DNA of 64,000 nt from Vulcanimicrobiota bacterium (GCA_017307785.1 JAFKGI010000005.1:62001-126000); one strand, 5' to 3'; numbered from the stretch's first letter, positions 16,468-25,501 are shown. The notes: a model not told the origin generated them from the sequence alone. Numbers and translations: made by a program.

Positions 16468-17447
16468 CTTCCCAGCAACTCCTGAAGGCCACTTCGCGGG
16501 CTTTCTACCTGAGCTTGCGCGTGCTTCCCCCCGGAGCTCGCCAGACCATGTCGCTGGCCTATCTGCTGGCCCGCTGCGCCGACAGCGTCAGCGACGGAGA
16601 ATGGCTGGCGGCCGAAGAACGCGAGTCGACTCTGCGCCTTTTTCTGGAGTGCCTGCACGGAGACTCCCTGAACGAATGGCGAACCCGTGTGGCCGGCGTG
16701 GACCCCTCGCGCGGCGGGGAAGCCGCCCTGTTGCATCATCTGCCCGCCGCCGTGGCGGAATTGGAAGCCCTTCCCCGGGCCGACCAGCGTTTGATCCGCG
16801 ACATCGTGACCACTCTCAGCAAAGGAATGCTGGTCGACCTGGACCGTTTTCCGGGAGCCGTGCAGAACGCGGAAGAGTTGCGCCGTCACTTGTGGGCCGC
16901 CGCCGGCTGCGTGGGCGCTTTCTGGACGGGCGTGATGCGCCTGCACGAACCACGCCTGGCTCAGGCCGCTCCCCAGTTGGAAGAACTCGGGACGCGACTG
17001 GGCAACGCGCTACAAATCACCAACGTCTTGCGTGACATCAGCGGCGATCTGCGCGACGGGCGCTGCTACCTACCCGTCCAGGAGCTGGAAGAAGTGGGCT
17101 TGCGCCCCGAAGATCTCAGCGACCCCGCTCAGGAGCAGCGACTGCAGCCGGTGGTTCGCCGTTGGCTGGCCCACGGCTATGAGGACTTCGCCGCCTCCCG
17201 CGACTATATGTTGCTCATCCCCTGGAACTGTTGGCGGCTACGCCTGGCCGCGCTCTGGCCCTGGTGCATGGGAGTGGCCACGCTCATCAAGCTCAGTCCC
17301 GGCGGCTGGCTGTCCGGGCGCAAAATCAAGGTAACTCGCAACTGGGTGTATCAGATGCTGCTGACCACGGCCGCGCTGGCTCCCTTCACTCCGCTGCTGC
17401 GTCTGTATCTGAGCGGTCAATTGCGCCGCTTGCGGCAGGTGCTGTAA
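16464..17447 (+). CDS. squalene/phytoene synthase family enzyme
   Basis: A 327-residue prenyl synthase joining two prenyl diphosphates head-to-head. The two Mg-diphosphate Asp motifs are visible: LARCADSVSDG (D40-D44) and LQITNVLRDISGDLRDGRCY (about residue 190). The C-terminus has two hydrophobic stretches (about 245-265 and 295-320), as in squalene synthases that sit on membranes. No cyclase, desaturase or hpn gene is nearby, so squalene versus phytoene or hydroxysqualene as product is not decided. The GTG start overlaps the ankyrin gene stop. A longer upstream frame is rejected, being antisense-like readthrough of the ankyrin gene. Confidence 0.88.
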   Translation: MTSQQLLKATSRAFYLSLRVLPPGARQTMSLAYLLARCADSVSDGEWLAAEERESTLRLFLECLHGDSLNEWRTRVAGVDPSRGGEAALLHHLPAAVAELEALPRADQRLIRDIVTTLSKGMLVDLDRFPGAVQNAEELRRHLWAAAGCVGAFWTGVMRLHEPRLAQAAPQLEELGTRLGNALQITNVLRDISGDLRDGRCYLPVQELEEVGLRPEDLSDPAQEQRLQPVVRRWLAHGYEDFAASRDYMLLIPWNCWRLRLAALWPWCMGVATLIKLSPGGWLSGRKIKVTRNWVYQMLLTTAALAPFTPLLRLYLSGQLRRLRQVL

Positions 17448-17470
17448 AAGCCAAACCCAAAGGCCAGCTT

Positions 17471-18343
17471 ATGAGCATCGAAGTGCTGGACCTAGAATTT
17501 CAAGGCCGCCCCCAGTGCGTGGCCTCTTTCCTCATCACCACCGAGAAGCGGCCCCTGCTGGTCGAATGCGGACCGGCCACCTGCCGGCCGCAAATCCTGG
17601 CGGGCCTGGCCAGACATGGCCTGAAACCGCAAGACCTGCAGGCGCTGCTGGTCACCCACATTCATCTGGACCACGCCGGCGACGCCGGTTGGTGGGCTCA
17701 GCAGGGAGTGCCGGTTCACGTGCACCCGCTGGGCGCTCCCCACCTGATCGACCCCAGCAAACTGATCGTCAGCGCCGGGCGCATCTACGGGGAAGCCATG
17801 GAACGCCTGTGGGGGGAGATTTTGCCCTGTCCCGCCGACAAGGTGAAAGTTCTCGAACTCGATCAGCCGCTGGCCCTGGAAGGCGTGGAAATCACCGCCT
17901 GGGATAGCCCCGGACACGCTCGCCACCACATCGCCTATCAAATCGGCCGCGACTTGCTGACGGGTGACGTGGCCGGCGTCAAATTACCGGCCGCCGACTT
18001 TTTGTCGGTGCCGGCTCCGCCCCCAGAATTCGAGCAGGAAGTCTGGCTGGCCACCATCGACAAGCTCTCCAAACTGCCCGTCGAGCGGCTTTTCCTGACC
18101 CACTTCGGAGCTCATCAGGGCGTGCAAGAGCACTGGCAAGAGCTGCGCGCGCGCGTCCAGGAAGTGGCCGAATTCGTGCACCAGCGTCAGGACTGGGACC
18201 GCCAGAAACTGATCGAGGCTTACGCAGCCTGGCAACGTCCGGAATTCCCCGATCAGGCCAGCTATGATCGCTACGAACAGGCCAACCCGCTCTTCATGTC
18301 GGTGGACGGACTGCTGCGCTACTGGAAGAAACGCTCGGCGTGA
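17471..18343 (+). CDS. metallo-beta-lactamase-fold hydrolase
   Basis: A 290-residue soluble enzyme of the MBL superfamily. It has the metal motif THIHLDHAG (H63, H65, D67, H68), a later His in DSPGHARHH, the Asp in LLTGDVAG, and a final TLFLTH-like LTHFGAH. This is the glyoxalase II/RNase-Z/lactonase type without a specificity domain, so the substrate is not predictable. There is no signal peptide. ATG 17471 has AAAGG upstream. It follows the squalene/phytoene synthase by 23 bases and overlaps the serine-hydrolase start (GTGA). Confidence 0.88.
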   Translation: MSIEVLDLEFQGRPQCVASFLITTEKRPLLVECGPATCRPQILAGLARHGLKPQDLQALLVTHIHLDHAGDAGWWAQQGVPVHVHPLGAPHLIDPSKLIVSAGRIYGEAMERLWGEILPCPADKVKVLELDQPLALEGVEITAWDSPGHARHHIAYQIGRDLLTGDVAGVKLPAADFLSVPAPPPEFEQEVWLATIDKLSKLPVERLFLTHFGAHQGVQEHWQELRARVQEVAEFVHQRQDWDRQKLIEAYAAWQRPEFPDQASYDRYEQANPLFMSVDGLLRYWKKRSA

Positions 18344-19395
18344 GACGCTTCCTGCTTCTGGTGTGCCTGCTCAGCTGCACCCAACTGGCCCTGGCCCAGC
18401 GCTCCGACAAGCTGAAGAAAACCGTCCAGTCGCTGATCGCCCGTTCCGGCTTGGCCTCCACGGCCGTTTCCATCGTCGATCTGCAGAGCAACGAGCGGGT
18501 GGACGTGCAGGCTGACGAAGCCTACCCGCTGGCCAGCGTCTTCAAGGTGCCGGTTATGATCGAACTGGCTCGCCAGATCCAGACCCAGCAGAGCCCGCTC
18601 CAGCTCACCACTCAGCTGGCCATGAAGGCCTCCGACCGCTGTATCGGCTCCGGCTCCTTCCAACATCGGCCGGTCGGCACCAGCGCCAGCCTGCAGCAAC
18701 TGGTGGAGTGGATGGAGACCAAAAGCGACAACACCGCCACCGACATGATCTTTCGACGCATCGGTCTGACCAGCGTGGACACTTACTTGGCCGGCCTCGG
18801 CTGCACCAGCAGCCAGATCTTCTTGACCAATCGGGCCGCCTGGCTGATCAGTCTGGGCCAGAGCAGCGACTTTCGGGGCCTCAAGCCGCGCCAGATCGCC
18901 GAGAAGTGGAACCGCCTGGACCGTCCCGCCCGGCTGGCGGCCGCCCTGCGCGCCGAAAAGGAAAACCAGGGGTTGGGTCTGAGCGAATTTCAGGCCCTGG
19001 AAGACCGCTCCGCTCGAGTGCAGACCTCGGAGGAAAACACGCTGGTGGCCACCGCCGTGGACAACAAACTGTCCAGCCGCGATCTGGCCCTGGTGTTGGA
19101 AAAGCTCTACCGCGGCCAACTGCTCGACAAAAAGTGGACCGGCTACTGCCTGGGAGTGCTGGGCCGCCAAACCTTCAACACTCGTTTGCCGCGCTCTCTT
19201 CCTCGTGAAGTCAAAGTGTATCACAAGACCGGCACCATCTCCGGAGTGGTCAACGACGTGGGCGTGCTGGAACTGGAGCCCGGACGCGGTCTGGTGGTGG
19301 TGGTGCTGGTCCAGCAAGTTCAGGACGGGGACGAAGGGGCGGCCGACCGGCTGATCGGCGACATCGCCAGCGTCGCCTACAAGGCCTACCGCTGA
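18340..19395 (+). CDS. class A beta-lactamase-fold serine hydrolase (exported)
   Basis: A 351-residue exported protein with a clear signal peptide (RRFLLLVCLLSCTQLALAQ). Penicillin-recognising motifs are present at class A spacing: S66-V-F-K69, S129-D-N131 and K296-T-G298. The deacylating Glu of class A enzymes (ExxLN in the omega loop) is not evident between SDN and KTG, and that interval is about 60 residues longer than in TEM-type enzymes. It may be a carboxypeptidase-like or penicillin-binding serine hydrolase rather than a true resistance enzyme. It overlaps both neighbours (GTGA before, TGATG after). Confidence 0.82.
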   Translation: MRRFLLLVCLLSCTQLALAQRSDKLKKTVQSLIARSGLASTAVSIVDLQSNERVDVQADEAYPLASVFKVPVMIELARQIQTQQSPLQLTTQLAMKASDRCIGSGSFQHRPVGTSASLQQLVEWMETKSDNTATDMIFRRIGLTSVDTYLAGLGCTSSQIFLTNRAAWLISLGQSSDFRGLKPRQIAEKWNRLDRPARLAAALRAEKENQGLGLSEFQALEDRSARVQTSEENTLVATAVDNKLSSRDLALVLEKLYRGQLLDKKWTGYCLGVLGRQTFNTRLPRSLPREVKVYHKTGTISGVVNDVGVLELEPGRGLVVVVLVQQVQDGDEGAADRLIGDIASVAYKAYR

Positions 19396-20138
19396 TGGAT
19401 CCGCGACTGGCTCGGGAATACAAAGACCACGAGGAAAAGCACTGGTGGTTTCGCGTGCGCGAACAAATCATCGTGCGCAGCCTGCGCTCCCGACTGGGTC
19501 GCACCGAGGGATTGCGCATCCTGGACGTAGGCTCGGGCGGGGGCGGCACCAGCAAAGCTCTGGCGGCCCTGGGCGAAGTGACCTGCGTGGAGCCGTCTCC
19601 CGAACTGTATGAGGCCTTGCGCCAGACTTCCGCTTTCCCGGTGGTGCACGGCTCTATTTTGGACCTACCCTTCGGCGATGACGAATTTGACTTGGTGTGC
19701 GCTTTTGACGTGGTCGAGCATGTGGATCAACACGAGCAGGCGGCGGCGGAACTGGCCCGCGTTTGCAAGCCGGGCGGCATGGTAGCCATCACCGTTCCCG
19801 CCTTCCAGTCGTTGTGGAGCCACCATGACGAAATCAACCATCACTTTCGGCGCTATCGCTCGCGTCAATTAACCCGGCTGTTCTGCCCCCCCCTGCAGCT
19901 GCGCTACTCGACCTATTTCAACACCCTGCTGTTCGCGCCCATCTGGCTGTTCCGCCGGCTGTCGGGATTTTTTCCCAAGCGTTCCGGTCAGGAGAGTTCG
20001 GGCAGCGACTTTTCCGTGCTGCCTCACCCGCTGGTCAGCGCCTTTTTTTACCAGCTCTTCGCCCTGGAGCTCTTCTGGTTGCCGCGCCACTCCTTCGCTT
20101 TCGGGGTCTCTTTGCTGCAGCTCTACTCCAAGCTGTGA
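19395..20138 (+). CDS. class I SAM-dependent methyltransferase with C-terminal hydrophobic segment
   Basis: A 247-residue protein. The SAM-binding motif I (ILDVGSGGGGTSKAL) follows a conserved HEEKHWWFRVREQII opening, typical of methyltransferases in polysaccharide or lipid loci. Motif II is ...LVCAFDVVEHV, and GGMVAITVPAFQ follows. The C-terminal third has two amphipathic or hydrophobic stretches (YFNTLLFAPIWLFRRL and VSAFFYQLFALELFWL), suggesting membrane association and a glycolipid substrate. It is the last gene of the ankyrin-squalene series. Its 3' end overlaps the convergent YkgJ gene by 16 bases. Confidence 0.85.
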   Translation: MDPRLAREYKDHEEKHWWFRVREQIIVRSLRSRLGRTEGLRILDVGSGGGGTSKALAALGEVTCVEPSPELYEALRQTSAFPVVHGSILDLPFGDDEFDLVCAFDVVEHVDQHEQAAAELARVCKPGGMVAITVPAFQSLWSHHDEINHHFRRYRSRQLTRLFCPPLQLRYSTYFNTLLFAPIWLFRRLSGFFPKRSGQESSGSDFSVLPHPLVSAFFYQLFALELFWLPRHSFAFGVSLLQLYSKL

Positions 20139-21028
20139 CAGAACTGCAGTAAAGTATCGGCCAGGCCCTGTTCCACCGGCCCCAGGTCCTCGCGATGACC
20201 TAGCCAGCCGCCTTCAACCAGCTCCAACGGCTGCTCCACGCTCCAATACAGCTGCTCGCCCACCAATAGGCTGAGCATTCGTCCCAGAAAATTTTCCCCA
20301 AGCCAGAGCCACTTGCGCTCCAGCACGTGCTCAAAATAACGAACGGACTCGGAATCGCTGCCGACCTCACCCGGCTCGACCGGTATCTGCAGCAAGGCGG
20401 CCGCCGCCAGACTCCACTGGCAGACCAGTTGAGCCAGCGCATCATCCGGCAACTGTAGGCCCAGGTGTTCCATCAGGTGGCGCTGGAAAATCCGGCGCAG
20501 GCTCTCCCCCGCCGCCAGAGCGTTGCGCCAATCTTGCTCCCAGTCCCGGTAGCGGGCCCAGTCCAGCAGTGAGCCGCCGAAGGGCACGGGGTGAAATCCG
20601 ATTCGTGGATACGATCCGGTAGAAACCAGCTGCTCCAGGTCGGCCCGATGTTCTTCCCAATCCACTCCCTGATTTTGCTGGACCGCCGAACAGCGGAAAG
20701 ACAGTCCAACCTGGATGCCATCGGGGGTTTCTACCAAAAAGAAAGGAAACTGACGGCAAGCGCGCGGCTTGCTCAGCCAGCCGGTGCTGGCATGCAGGCC
20801 GCAGCGACGCTCGTTCTCCAGAAAGAAGCAGCGGCCGTTCTCATCGTATCCCAGGTGATGCCAACCATCCTGATGCTCGACCAGGTACGGCTGTCCGGCC
20901 ACCTGCAAACGCAGGGCCAGCGGGTGTTGGCGCAGTGTTTCCACCAGACCCGGCTCGACCCAAATGCGCCACTCACCGCAACTTTTACCGCACTGCACGC
21001 ATTGATAGCGCTGCTTGGGAAAGATCAC
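20123..21028 (-). CDS. YkgJ-family cysteine cluster protein
   Basis: A 301-residue soluble protein. The N-terminal 120 residues contain the CxxC-type cluster of the YkgJ/UPF0153 family: C10, C13 and C17 in YQCVQCGKSC, then CFFLENERRCGLH and PRACRQFPFFL. These Cys probably bind zinc or iron. The remaining 180 residues are helical and unassigned. Its start overlaps the GT2 stop (ATGA), so the two are expressed together. Its biochemical role is unknown. Confidence 0.8.
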   Translation of the reverse strand: MIFPKQRYQCVQCGKSCGEWRIWVEPGLVETLRQHPLALRLQVAGQPYLVEHQDGWHHLGYDENGRCFFLENERRCGLHASTGWLSKPRACRQFPFFLVETPDGIQVGLSFRCSAVQQNQGVDWEEHRADLEQLVSTGSYPRIGFHPVPFGGSLLDWARYRDWEQDWRNALAAGESLRRIFQRHLMEHLGLQLPDDALAQLVCQWSLAAAALLQIPVEPGEVGSDSESVRYFEHVLERKWLWLGENFLGRMLSLLVGEQLYWSVEQPLELVEGGWLGHREDLGPVEQGLADTLLQFCHSLE

Positions 21029-21993
21029 CGGCCGGGCAGCCTGGTGCCCGAAGCCTCAAATCCGCTCTGGCGCCCGACCAGATACATCGGCCGCCCCTTG
21101 GTCTCATCAAAAATCCGCCCGATGTACTCCCCCACCACGCCCAGACCGAAAAGCTGCGTTCCCGATAGGAAAAGAATGGAGATGATCAGAGAAGTCCAGC
21201 CGGTCGCCTGGTGCGGGTTGTAGCCAAGAACCGTCAGATTGGCCAGATACATGACGACCACCACCACCGCCAGCAGACACGACGTGGCCCCGATGCCGGC
21301 ACCCATCAGGGTCAGAAGGCGCAGCGGCCGGTAGGAGAAGTTGATGATTCCGTCCAGTCCCAGATTGATCAACTTGGCCAGCGTATACTTGGGCGCACCG
21401 TAAGCGCGCGCCTGGCGCTCGTATTCCAGGCCGACGTGACGGTAGCCCAGCCAGACGCGCAGGCCGCGCACAAAGCGGTTGCGCTCCGGGAGAGAGTTGA
21501 GCGCGTCCAGAATCTGCCGACTCATCACGCAAAAGTCGCCGGAATCCAGGGGAATCTCGATGTCGGCCATGGAGGCCAGAAAGCGATAGTAACCCCAGTA
21601 AAAGAGGCGCTTGAAGAGATTTTCTTTGCGCCGGGTCCGAATCGCATAGACCACGTCGTAGCCTTCCCGGCATTTATCGATGAACTTATGCAGTTCTTCG
21701 GGCGGGTCCTGAAGATCGGCGTCGATGATGGCCACGATGTCACCGGAGGCGTAACACAGGCCGGCGGTCACGGCCGCCTGGTGGCCAAAATTTCGCGTAA
21801 AGCCGATCAGCTTGATGCGAGCGTCTTTCTCGGCCAGTTCCTGGCAGATCGCGTAGGTCTCATCGGCGCTTCCATCGTCGACCCAGACCAATTCATACTC
21901 ATCCCCCCAACCCTGGGCCGCCTTGGAAAGGCGTTCATAGAGGATGGCAATTCCATCGGACTCGTTGTACATGGGCACGACGACGGAAATCAT
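21025..21993 (-). CDS. family 2 glycosyltransferase, polyprenyl-phosphate type with two C-terminal TM helices
   Basis: A 322-residue DPMS/GtrB-like enzyme that transfers a sugar from a nucleotide donor to a lipid phosphate carrier at the inner membrane. Features: N-terminal VVVPMYNESDGI, the donor site LVWVDDGSADET, DIVAIIDADLQDPPEEL with the DxD-like motif, and RKENLFKR. Two C-terminal helices follow (LMGAGIGATSCLLAVVVVVM and TSLIISILFLSGTQLFGLGV), ending EYIGRIFDETKGRPMYLV. ATG 21993 is chosen; a longer frame upstream is antisense to the divergent methyltransferase. It overlaps the YkgJ gene. Confidence 0.92.
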   Translation of the reverse strand: MISVVVPMYNESDGIAILYERLSKAAQGWGDEYELVWVDDGSADETYAICQELAEKDARIKLIGFTRNFGHQAAVTAGLCYASGDIVAIIDADLQDPPEELHKFIDKCREGYDVVYAIRTRRKENLFKRLFYWGYYRFLASMADIEIPLDSGDFCVMSRQILDALNSLPERNRFVRGLRVWLGYRHVGLEYERQARAYGAPKYTLAKLINLGLDGIINFSYRPLRLLTLMGAGIGATSCLLAVVVVVMYLANLTVLGYNPHQATGWTSLIISILFLSGTQLFGLGVVGEYIGRIFDETKGRPMYLVGRQSGFEASGTRLPGR

Positions 21994-22050
21994 AGTCTGA
22001 GAACCCTTGTTCGCAGGCGAAGCTGTGCCCCCTGGCGTAAGCGCAGATCT

Positions 22051-22656
22051 ATGCGCCAAATCTTGGAGAGCCCAGCCATTTACCTGCTCTGGCAAGGGCC
22101 GTTCATCCGCCAGAAAATCGCCCCGGTATTGCGCGACCTGGACGCCAGCGCCCCTCGCCGCGTGCTGGATGTAGGCTGCGGACCCGGCACCAACACCCGT
22201 TTCTTCGGGCCAGGGGTCGATTATGTGGGAGTGGACCTGTCTCCCGAATACGTGGCCTATGCCCGGCGCAAACACGGCCGCTCGTTTTTTGTCTGCGATG
22301 TGGCCCGCGATCCGCTGCCCGAAGGTCCCTTTGACACCGTACTCATCAACAGCCTTATGCATCACCTGGACGACGACCAGGTGGCCACGCTGCTGACCAA
22401 GGTGAAGGGGGTGCTGGCCCCCGGCGGCGAGGTGCAAATCGTGGACTTGATCTTGCCGCCCCGTCCCGGCCTGCCTCGTTTTCTAGCCCTGCGCGACCGC
22501 GGTGAATATCCGCGGCCCGACGAGCAGTGGCGACAACTTTTCGCTCGCCACCTGGCCGTTCGTCACTATCAGCCTTTCAACGTCGGGCTATTTGGCATTC
22601 CCATGTGGAGGCTGTGTCACGTGCGCGGCCAGGACCCGCATTCCCATTCGTCGTAG
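22051..22656 (+). CDS. class I SAM-dependent methyltransferase
   Basis: A 201-residue soluble enzyme. Motif I is RVLDVGCGPGTNTRFF, then VDYVGVDLSPEYVAYARR, FDTVLINSLMHHLDDDQV and LAPGGEVQIVDL. ATG 22051 is the first good start and lies 57 bases from the divergent GT2 gene. The layout with GT2 and YkgJ suggests cell-surface glycolipid modification, but the substrate is unknown. Confidence 0.85.
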   Translation: MRQILESPAIYLLWQGPFIRQKIAPVLRDLDASAPRRVLDVGCGPGTNTRFFGPGVDYVGVDLSPEYVAYARRKHGRSFFVCDVARDPLPEGPFDTVLINSLMHHLDDDQVATLLTKVKGVLAPGGEVQIVDLILPPRPGLPRFLALRDRGEYPRPDEQWRQLFARHLAVRHYQPFNVGLFGIPMWRLCHVRGQDPHSHSS

Positions 22657-22666
22657 CAGGCGTCTT

Positions 22667-23023
22667 ATGAAAAAGCTGTTTCTATTTCTTCTGCTTCTGC
22701 TGGCTCCGCTGACCTCGATGGGCGCTCTGCTCAACGTAGACACCGACTACCTGGTGACCGAGGTCAACCAGAATGACCGCACCTTCGGCATCGCTCTGAC
22801 CGGCGACAATCCCGACGTGACCCAGAACGATGTCTACTTCGGCGATGACAGCAAATGCTTTCGCGAAGTTCACCTGCGCAACGGTACCATGAAAGAATAC
22901 CGCGTTACCGTGGACAAATTCGTCAAACTGCTGCACAAAGGCGACCGGGTCCACGTCAAAGGCGGCCGCGACTGGGACGGCTCCATTCACGGCTACACGG
23001 TACGCATCAAAACCTACGAATAA
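22667..23023 (+). CDS. small exported protein of unknown function
   Basis: A 118-residue protein with a strong signal peptide (KKLFLFLLLLLAPLTSMGA). The mature 98 residues are beta-rich and polar (NDRTFGIALTGDN, DRVHVKGGRDWDG), which would suit an OB-fold or SH3-like barrel, but no family is recognised. It lies 10 bases after the methyltransferase stop and 44 bases before the thymidine kinase gene, so it is likely co-transcribed. It probably acts in the periplasm or is secreted. Confidence 0.6.
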   Translation: MKKLFLFLLLLLAPLTSMGALLNVDTDYLVTEVNQNDRTFGIALTGDNPDVTQNDVYFGDDSKCFREVHLRNGTMKEYRVTVDKFVKLLHKGDRVHVKGGRDWDGSIHGYTVRIKTYE

Positions 23024-23067
23024 GTTTTCCCGAGGAAGGCTGGTGGCCAGTCCGAAGCGGGCTGGCC

Positions 23068-23652
23068 ATGGCTAAACTCTACTTCCGCTATGGTGCTATG
23101 GGCAGCGCCAAAACTCTCAACCTGCTGGCCGTGCGCCATAACTACGAGGTCCAAGGCAAGCGGGTCATGCTGCTCAAGCCCTGCGTGGACGTACGCTTTG
23201 GTGCCGAGACGGTGCGCTCGCGCGCCGGCCTCGAATATCCGGCCGACCTGCTGGTGGAGCCCGAGGATCGCTTACAAAATCGCGATCTGGAAGGGCTCCA
23301 CTGCATTTTGGTGGACGAGTGCCAGTTCCTGACCACCGCCTGGGTCGACCACCTGCGAGAAGTGACCCGCACCCACGGCATTCCCGTGATCGCCTACGGC
23401 CTGCGCACCAATTTCCGGGCCGAACTCTTCGATGGATCCAAGCGCCTGATGGAAGTGGCCGACAGCATCGAGGAAATCAAGACCACCTGCAAGTTCTGCA
23501 ACCGCAAAGCGGTCTTCAACCTGCGTCACGATGCCGAAGGACGCGCCCTCATCGAGGGCCCTGACCTGCTGCTCGGCGCCGAGGCCAGCTACTCGCCCAC
23601 TTGCTACCCGTGCTACCACGAGCGCACCGCCCTGAGCCGAGCCTCGAGCTGA
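23068..23652 (+). CDS. tdk: thymidine kinase
   Basis: A 194-residue type II thymidine kinase that phosphorylates thymidine in the salvage pathway. It has the P-loop YGAMGSAKT near residue 8, VMLLKPCVDVRFG, the Walker B-like LVDECQFL, the lasso region YGLRTNFRAELF, and the zinc-binding pairs CKFC and CYPC. Length is normal. ATG 23068 follows directly after the small exported protein. Its stop lies 3 bases from the convergent FHIPEP-like gene. Confidence 0.94.
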   Translation: MAKLYFRYGAMGSAKTLNLLAVRHNYEVQGKRVMLLKPCVDVRFGAETVRSRAGLEYPADLLVEPEDRLQNRDLEGLHCILVDECQFLTTAWVDHLREVTRTHGIPVIAYGLRTNFRAELFDGSKRLMEVADSIEEIKTTCKFCNRKAVFNLRHDAEGRALIEGPDLLLGAEASYSPTCYPCYHERTALSRASS

Positions 23653-23655
23653 TAG

Positions 23656-25464
23656 CTATTGCCAGCGGTGGCTGGTGTCTACAGGGCTGCGGTAGGGCCA
23701 GAAGCGGCAGGCGAATTCTTGCAGCGCCGCAATCTTCTGTTCGGGCGTGGGGGCCTCGCAGCGGCGTATCCAGGCGCCCTGGGACTCCAGCAAAGCGGTG
23801 ATGGCTTTGCGATTCTCGGGCGTGAGAGCGGCCAGCAGGTAGGAGCCGCGCCGCCAGGGCGCCACTCGAGTACTGGTCTGCTCGCCGCCCTTGGCGTAGC
23901 TGAGGAAATAACGGCGCATGGCCCGGTGCACGCGGCGCGGATTGGTGCGGGCCGCTTCCACCAGGCGCATCATGGGGTCGAGCACGTAGAAATAGTGCCG
24001 CAGCATCAAGTAAACGACTCGGTGCGGAGTCACCTCGGCCCAGTGATTGAGCAATTGCTCCAGGGCAGCCGGAGGTCCGGCCATCCCCAGTGACGGGGTC
24101 GAGACATAGTCCAGGAAATCGACCAGAACCTGGTCGCGGATATCCATCAAGTGCTTGGTGGGCGGACCGTGGTCGAAGGTTCCGTAGTATTGATGGAAAG
24201 TCAGGAAGGCGATTCGACCCAACAGCGCCTTCTTTTCGGCCGCCCGCAAAAAGTCGAGAGCTTCCGGGTCGGGAGCATGGCCGTCGGGCAGACTCAACAT
24301 CAAAAGCGCGAATCGGTCCACCGCATTGAGCGGGGCCATATCCAGGGACTTGCCGTCGAGCAGCTGACGCAAGAACTCGAAGTAGTCCTGAGGGGTCCGC
24401 CCCATGAAGACAGCGTCGAGACGAGAAATGACTTCCTGGGTCAGAGGAATACGGGCGCCGGGCGTACCCGAGCTGATTTCCATCAAGGTCTGCAACAACT
24501 GGTTGATCTCGGATTCGGTCAGGCGATTGGCCAGCTGCTCGCTCCAACCGGCCTGGCTGGCGTGCATGTAGATCAGACCGGAGGCCAGTCGGCGAAATTC
24601 GGGACTGTTCAAATCGGCGGGCGACTCTTCGGCCGCTTCGTGAGCTGCCTGGAGACGTGCTAGAATGGCTTTGCTGGCGTCCGCAATCGACTGCTGCGGC
24701 TCGCGCGTTCGCTGCCTGTGGTACTCGTGGAGAATCCGCGGGAAGTTCCGCAAGCTTCCGCCGCTGCGCAGGATCTCCAGGCAGAAACGCCAGATATTGT
24801 TGACTTCTTTGAGGAAAAAGCCGCGCAGCGGAGCCAGCGTGGGTACGTGCTCGGTCAAGGCCAGCAACGATTGCTGGCAGCGCTGCACGGTGAAGAAGGC
24901 GACGTAGTTCTTATGGAAGAGCCAGTTGGTGAAGTAGGCCATGAATTCGAGATGGCTGATGGAGAAGAGGTCGTGGTTGTAGACCTTTTGCAGCGCTCCC
25001 CAAAAGACCCAGACCATGCGTTCTTGGGTCAGGGGATGCGGATTGAGGGCAGCCACCGGCTCGATGTTGCGCAACTCTTCTTCCTCGCCCAGGACCAGAA
25101 AGGCCTGTTGCGGCACGGCAAAGCGACCGACCTCCTGGGACAGAAAGTGGACGGCGTAGAGATTCGGACTCTGGGACGAGTTCGGAGTGAGCTGCAGCGG
25201 CGGCAAAAGCAGTCCGCTGCGCGCGAACATCATCTTGCCCAGCCAGAGAACCTGGCGGATCATGGCCTGATTCAAGGGGTAGAGGTTGCTGCCGAACTGA
25301 ATGGAGAAAGTTTCATCCGCGGAGGCGGCCTGTCGAGCTTTGCGCTTGACCGGTTCGCGCGGGGGGTCGTCCTTTTCTTCCGTTTCCTCTTCGGGTTCTT
25401 CGCGGGGCTGCTTGGCCTTGATGGATTCGGGCTCTAGATTGGACGGGTCAGTCGGTTCTGCCAT
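23656..25464 (-). CDS. soluble FHIPEP (FlhA/SctV)-like cytoplasmic-domain protein
   Basis: A 602-residue soluble protein with no membrane helices. After a charged, disordered 45-residue start, residues about 46-250 follow the order of the FlhA/SctV cytoplasmic domain. First comes a segment like LExxLGYxLIPLV (FSIQFGSNLYPLNQAMIRQV), then LLLPPLQLTPN (compare lppVrIrDN), then YAVHFLSQEVGRFAV (compare YRIlikGvEVARGe). Next is SHLEFMAYFTNWLFHKNYVA and the FCLEILRSGGSLRNFPRILH segment (compare vLQnLLrErVsIRDlrtILE). This is pattern matching by eye. The last 300 residues are helical and unassigned. ATG 25464 is chosen over a longer overlapping frame. It follows the phosphatase gene by 37 bases on the same strand. 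Confidence 0.6.
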   Translation of the reverse strand: MAEPTDPSNLEPESIKAKQPREEPEEETEEKDDPPREPVKRKARQAASADETFSIQFGSNLYPLNQAMIRQVLWLGKMMFARSGLLLPPLQLTPNSSQSPNLYAVHFLSQEVGRFAVPQQAFLVLGEEEELRNIEPVAALNPHPLTQERMVWVFWGALQKVYNHDLFSISHLEFMAYFTNWLFHKNYVAFFTVQRCQQSLLALTEHVPTLAPLRGFFLKEVNNIWRFCLEILRSGGSLRNFPRILHEYHRQRTREPQQSIADASKAILARLQAAHEAAEESPADLNSPEFRRLASGLIYMHASQAGWSEQLANRLTESEINQLLQTLMEISSGTPGARIPLTQEVISRLDAVFMGRTPQDYFEFLRQLLDGKSLDMAPLNAVDRFALLMLSLPDGHAPDPEALDFLRAAEKKALLGRIAFLTFHQYYGTFDHGPPTKHLMDIRDQVLVDFLDYVSTPSLGMAGPPAALEQLLNHWAEVTPHRVVYLMLRHYFYVLDPMMRLVEAARTNPRRVHRAMRRYFLSYAKGGEQTSTRVAPWRRGSYLLAALTPENRKAITALLESQGAWIRRCEAPTPEQKIAALQEFACRFWPYRSPVDTSHRWQ

Positions 25465-25501
25465 GAGCCTAGCTTCTGCCCTTTCTTGGACCGCGAAAAA
25501 C

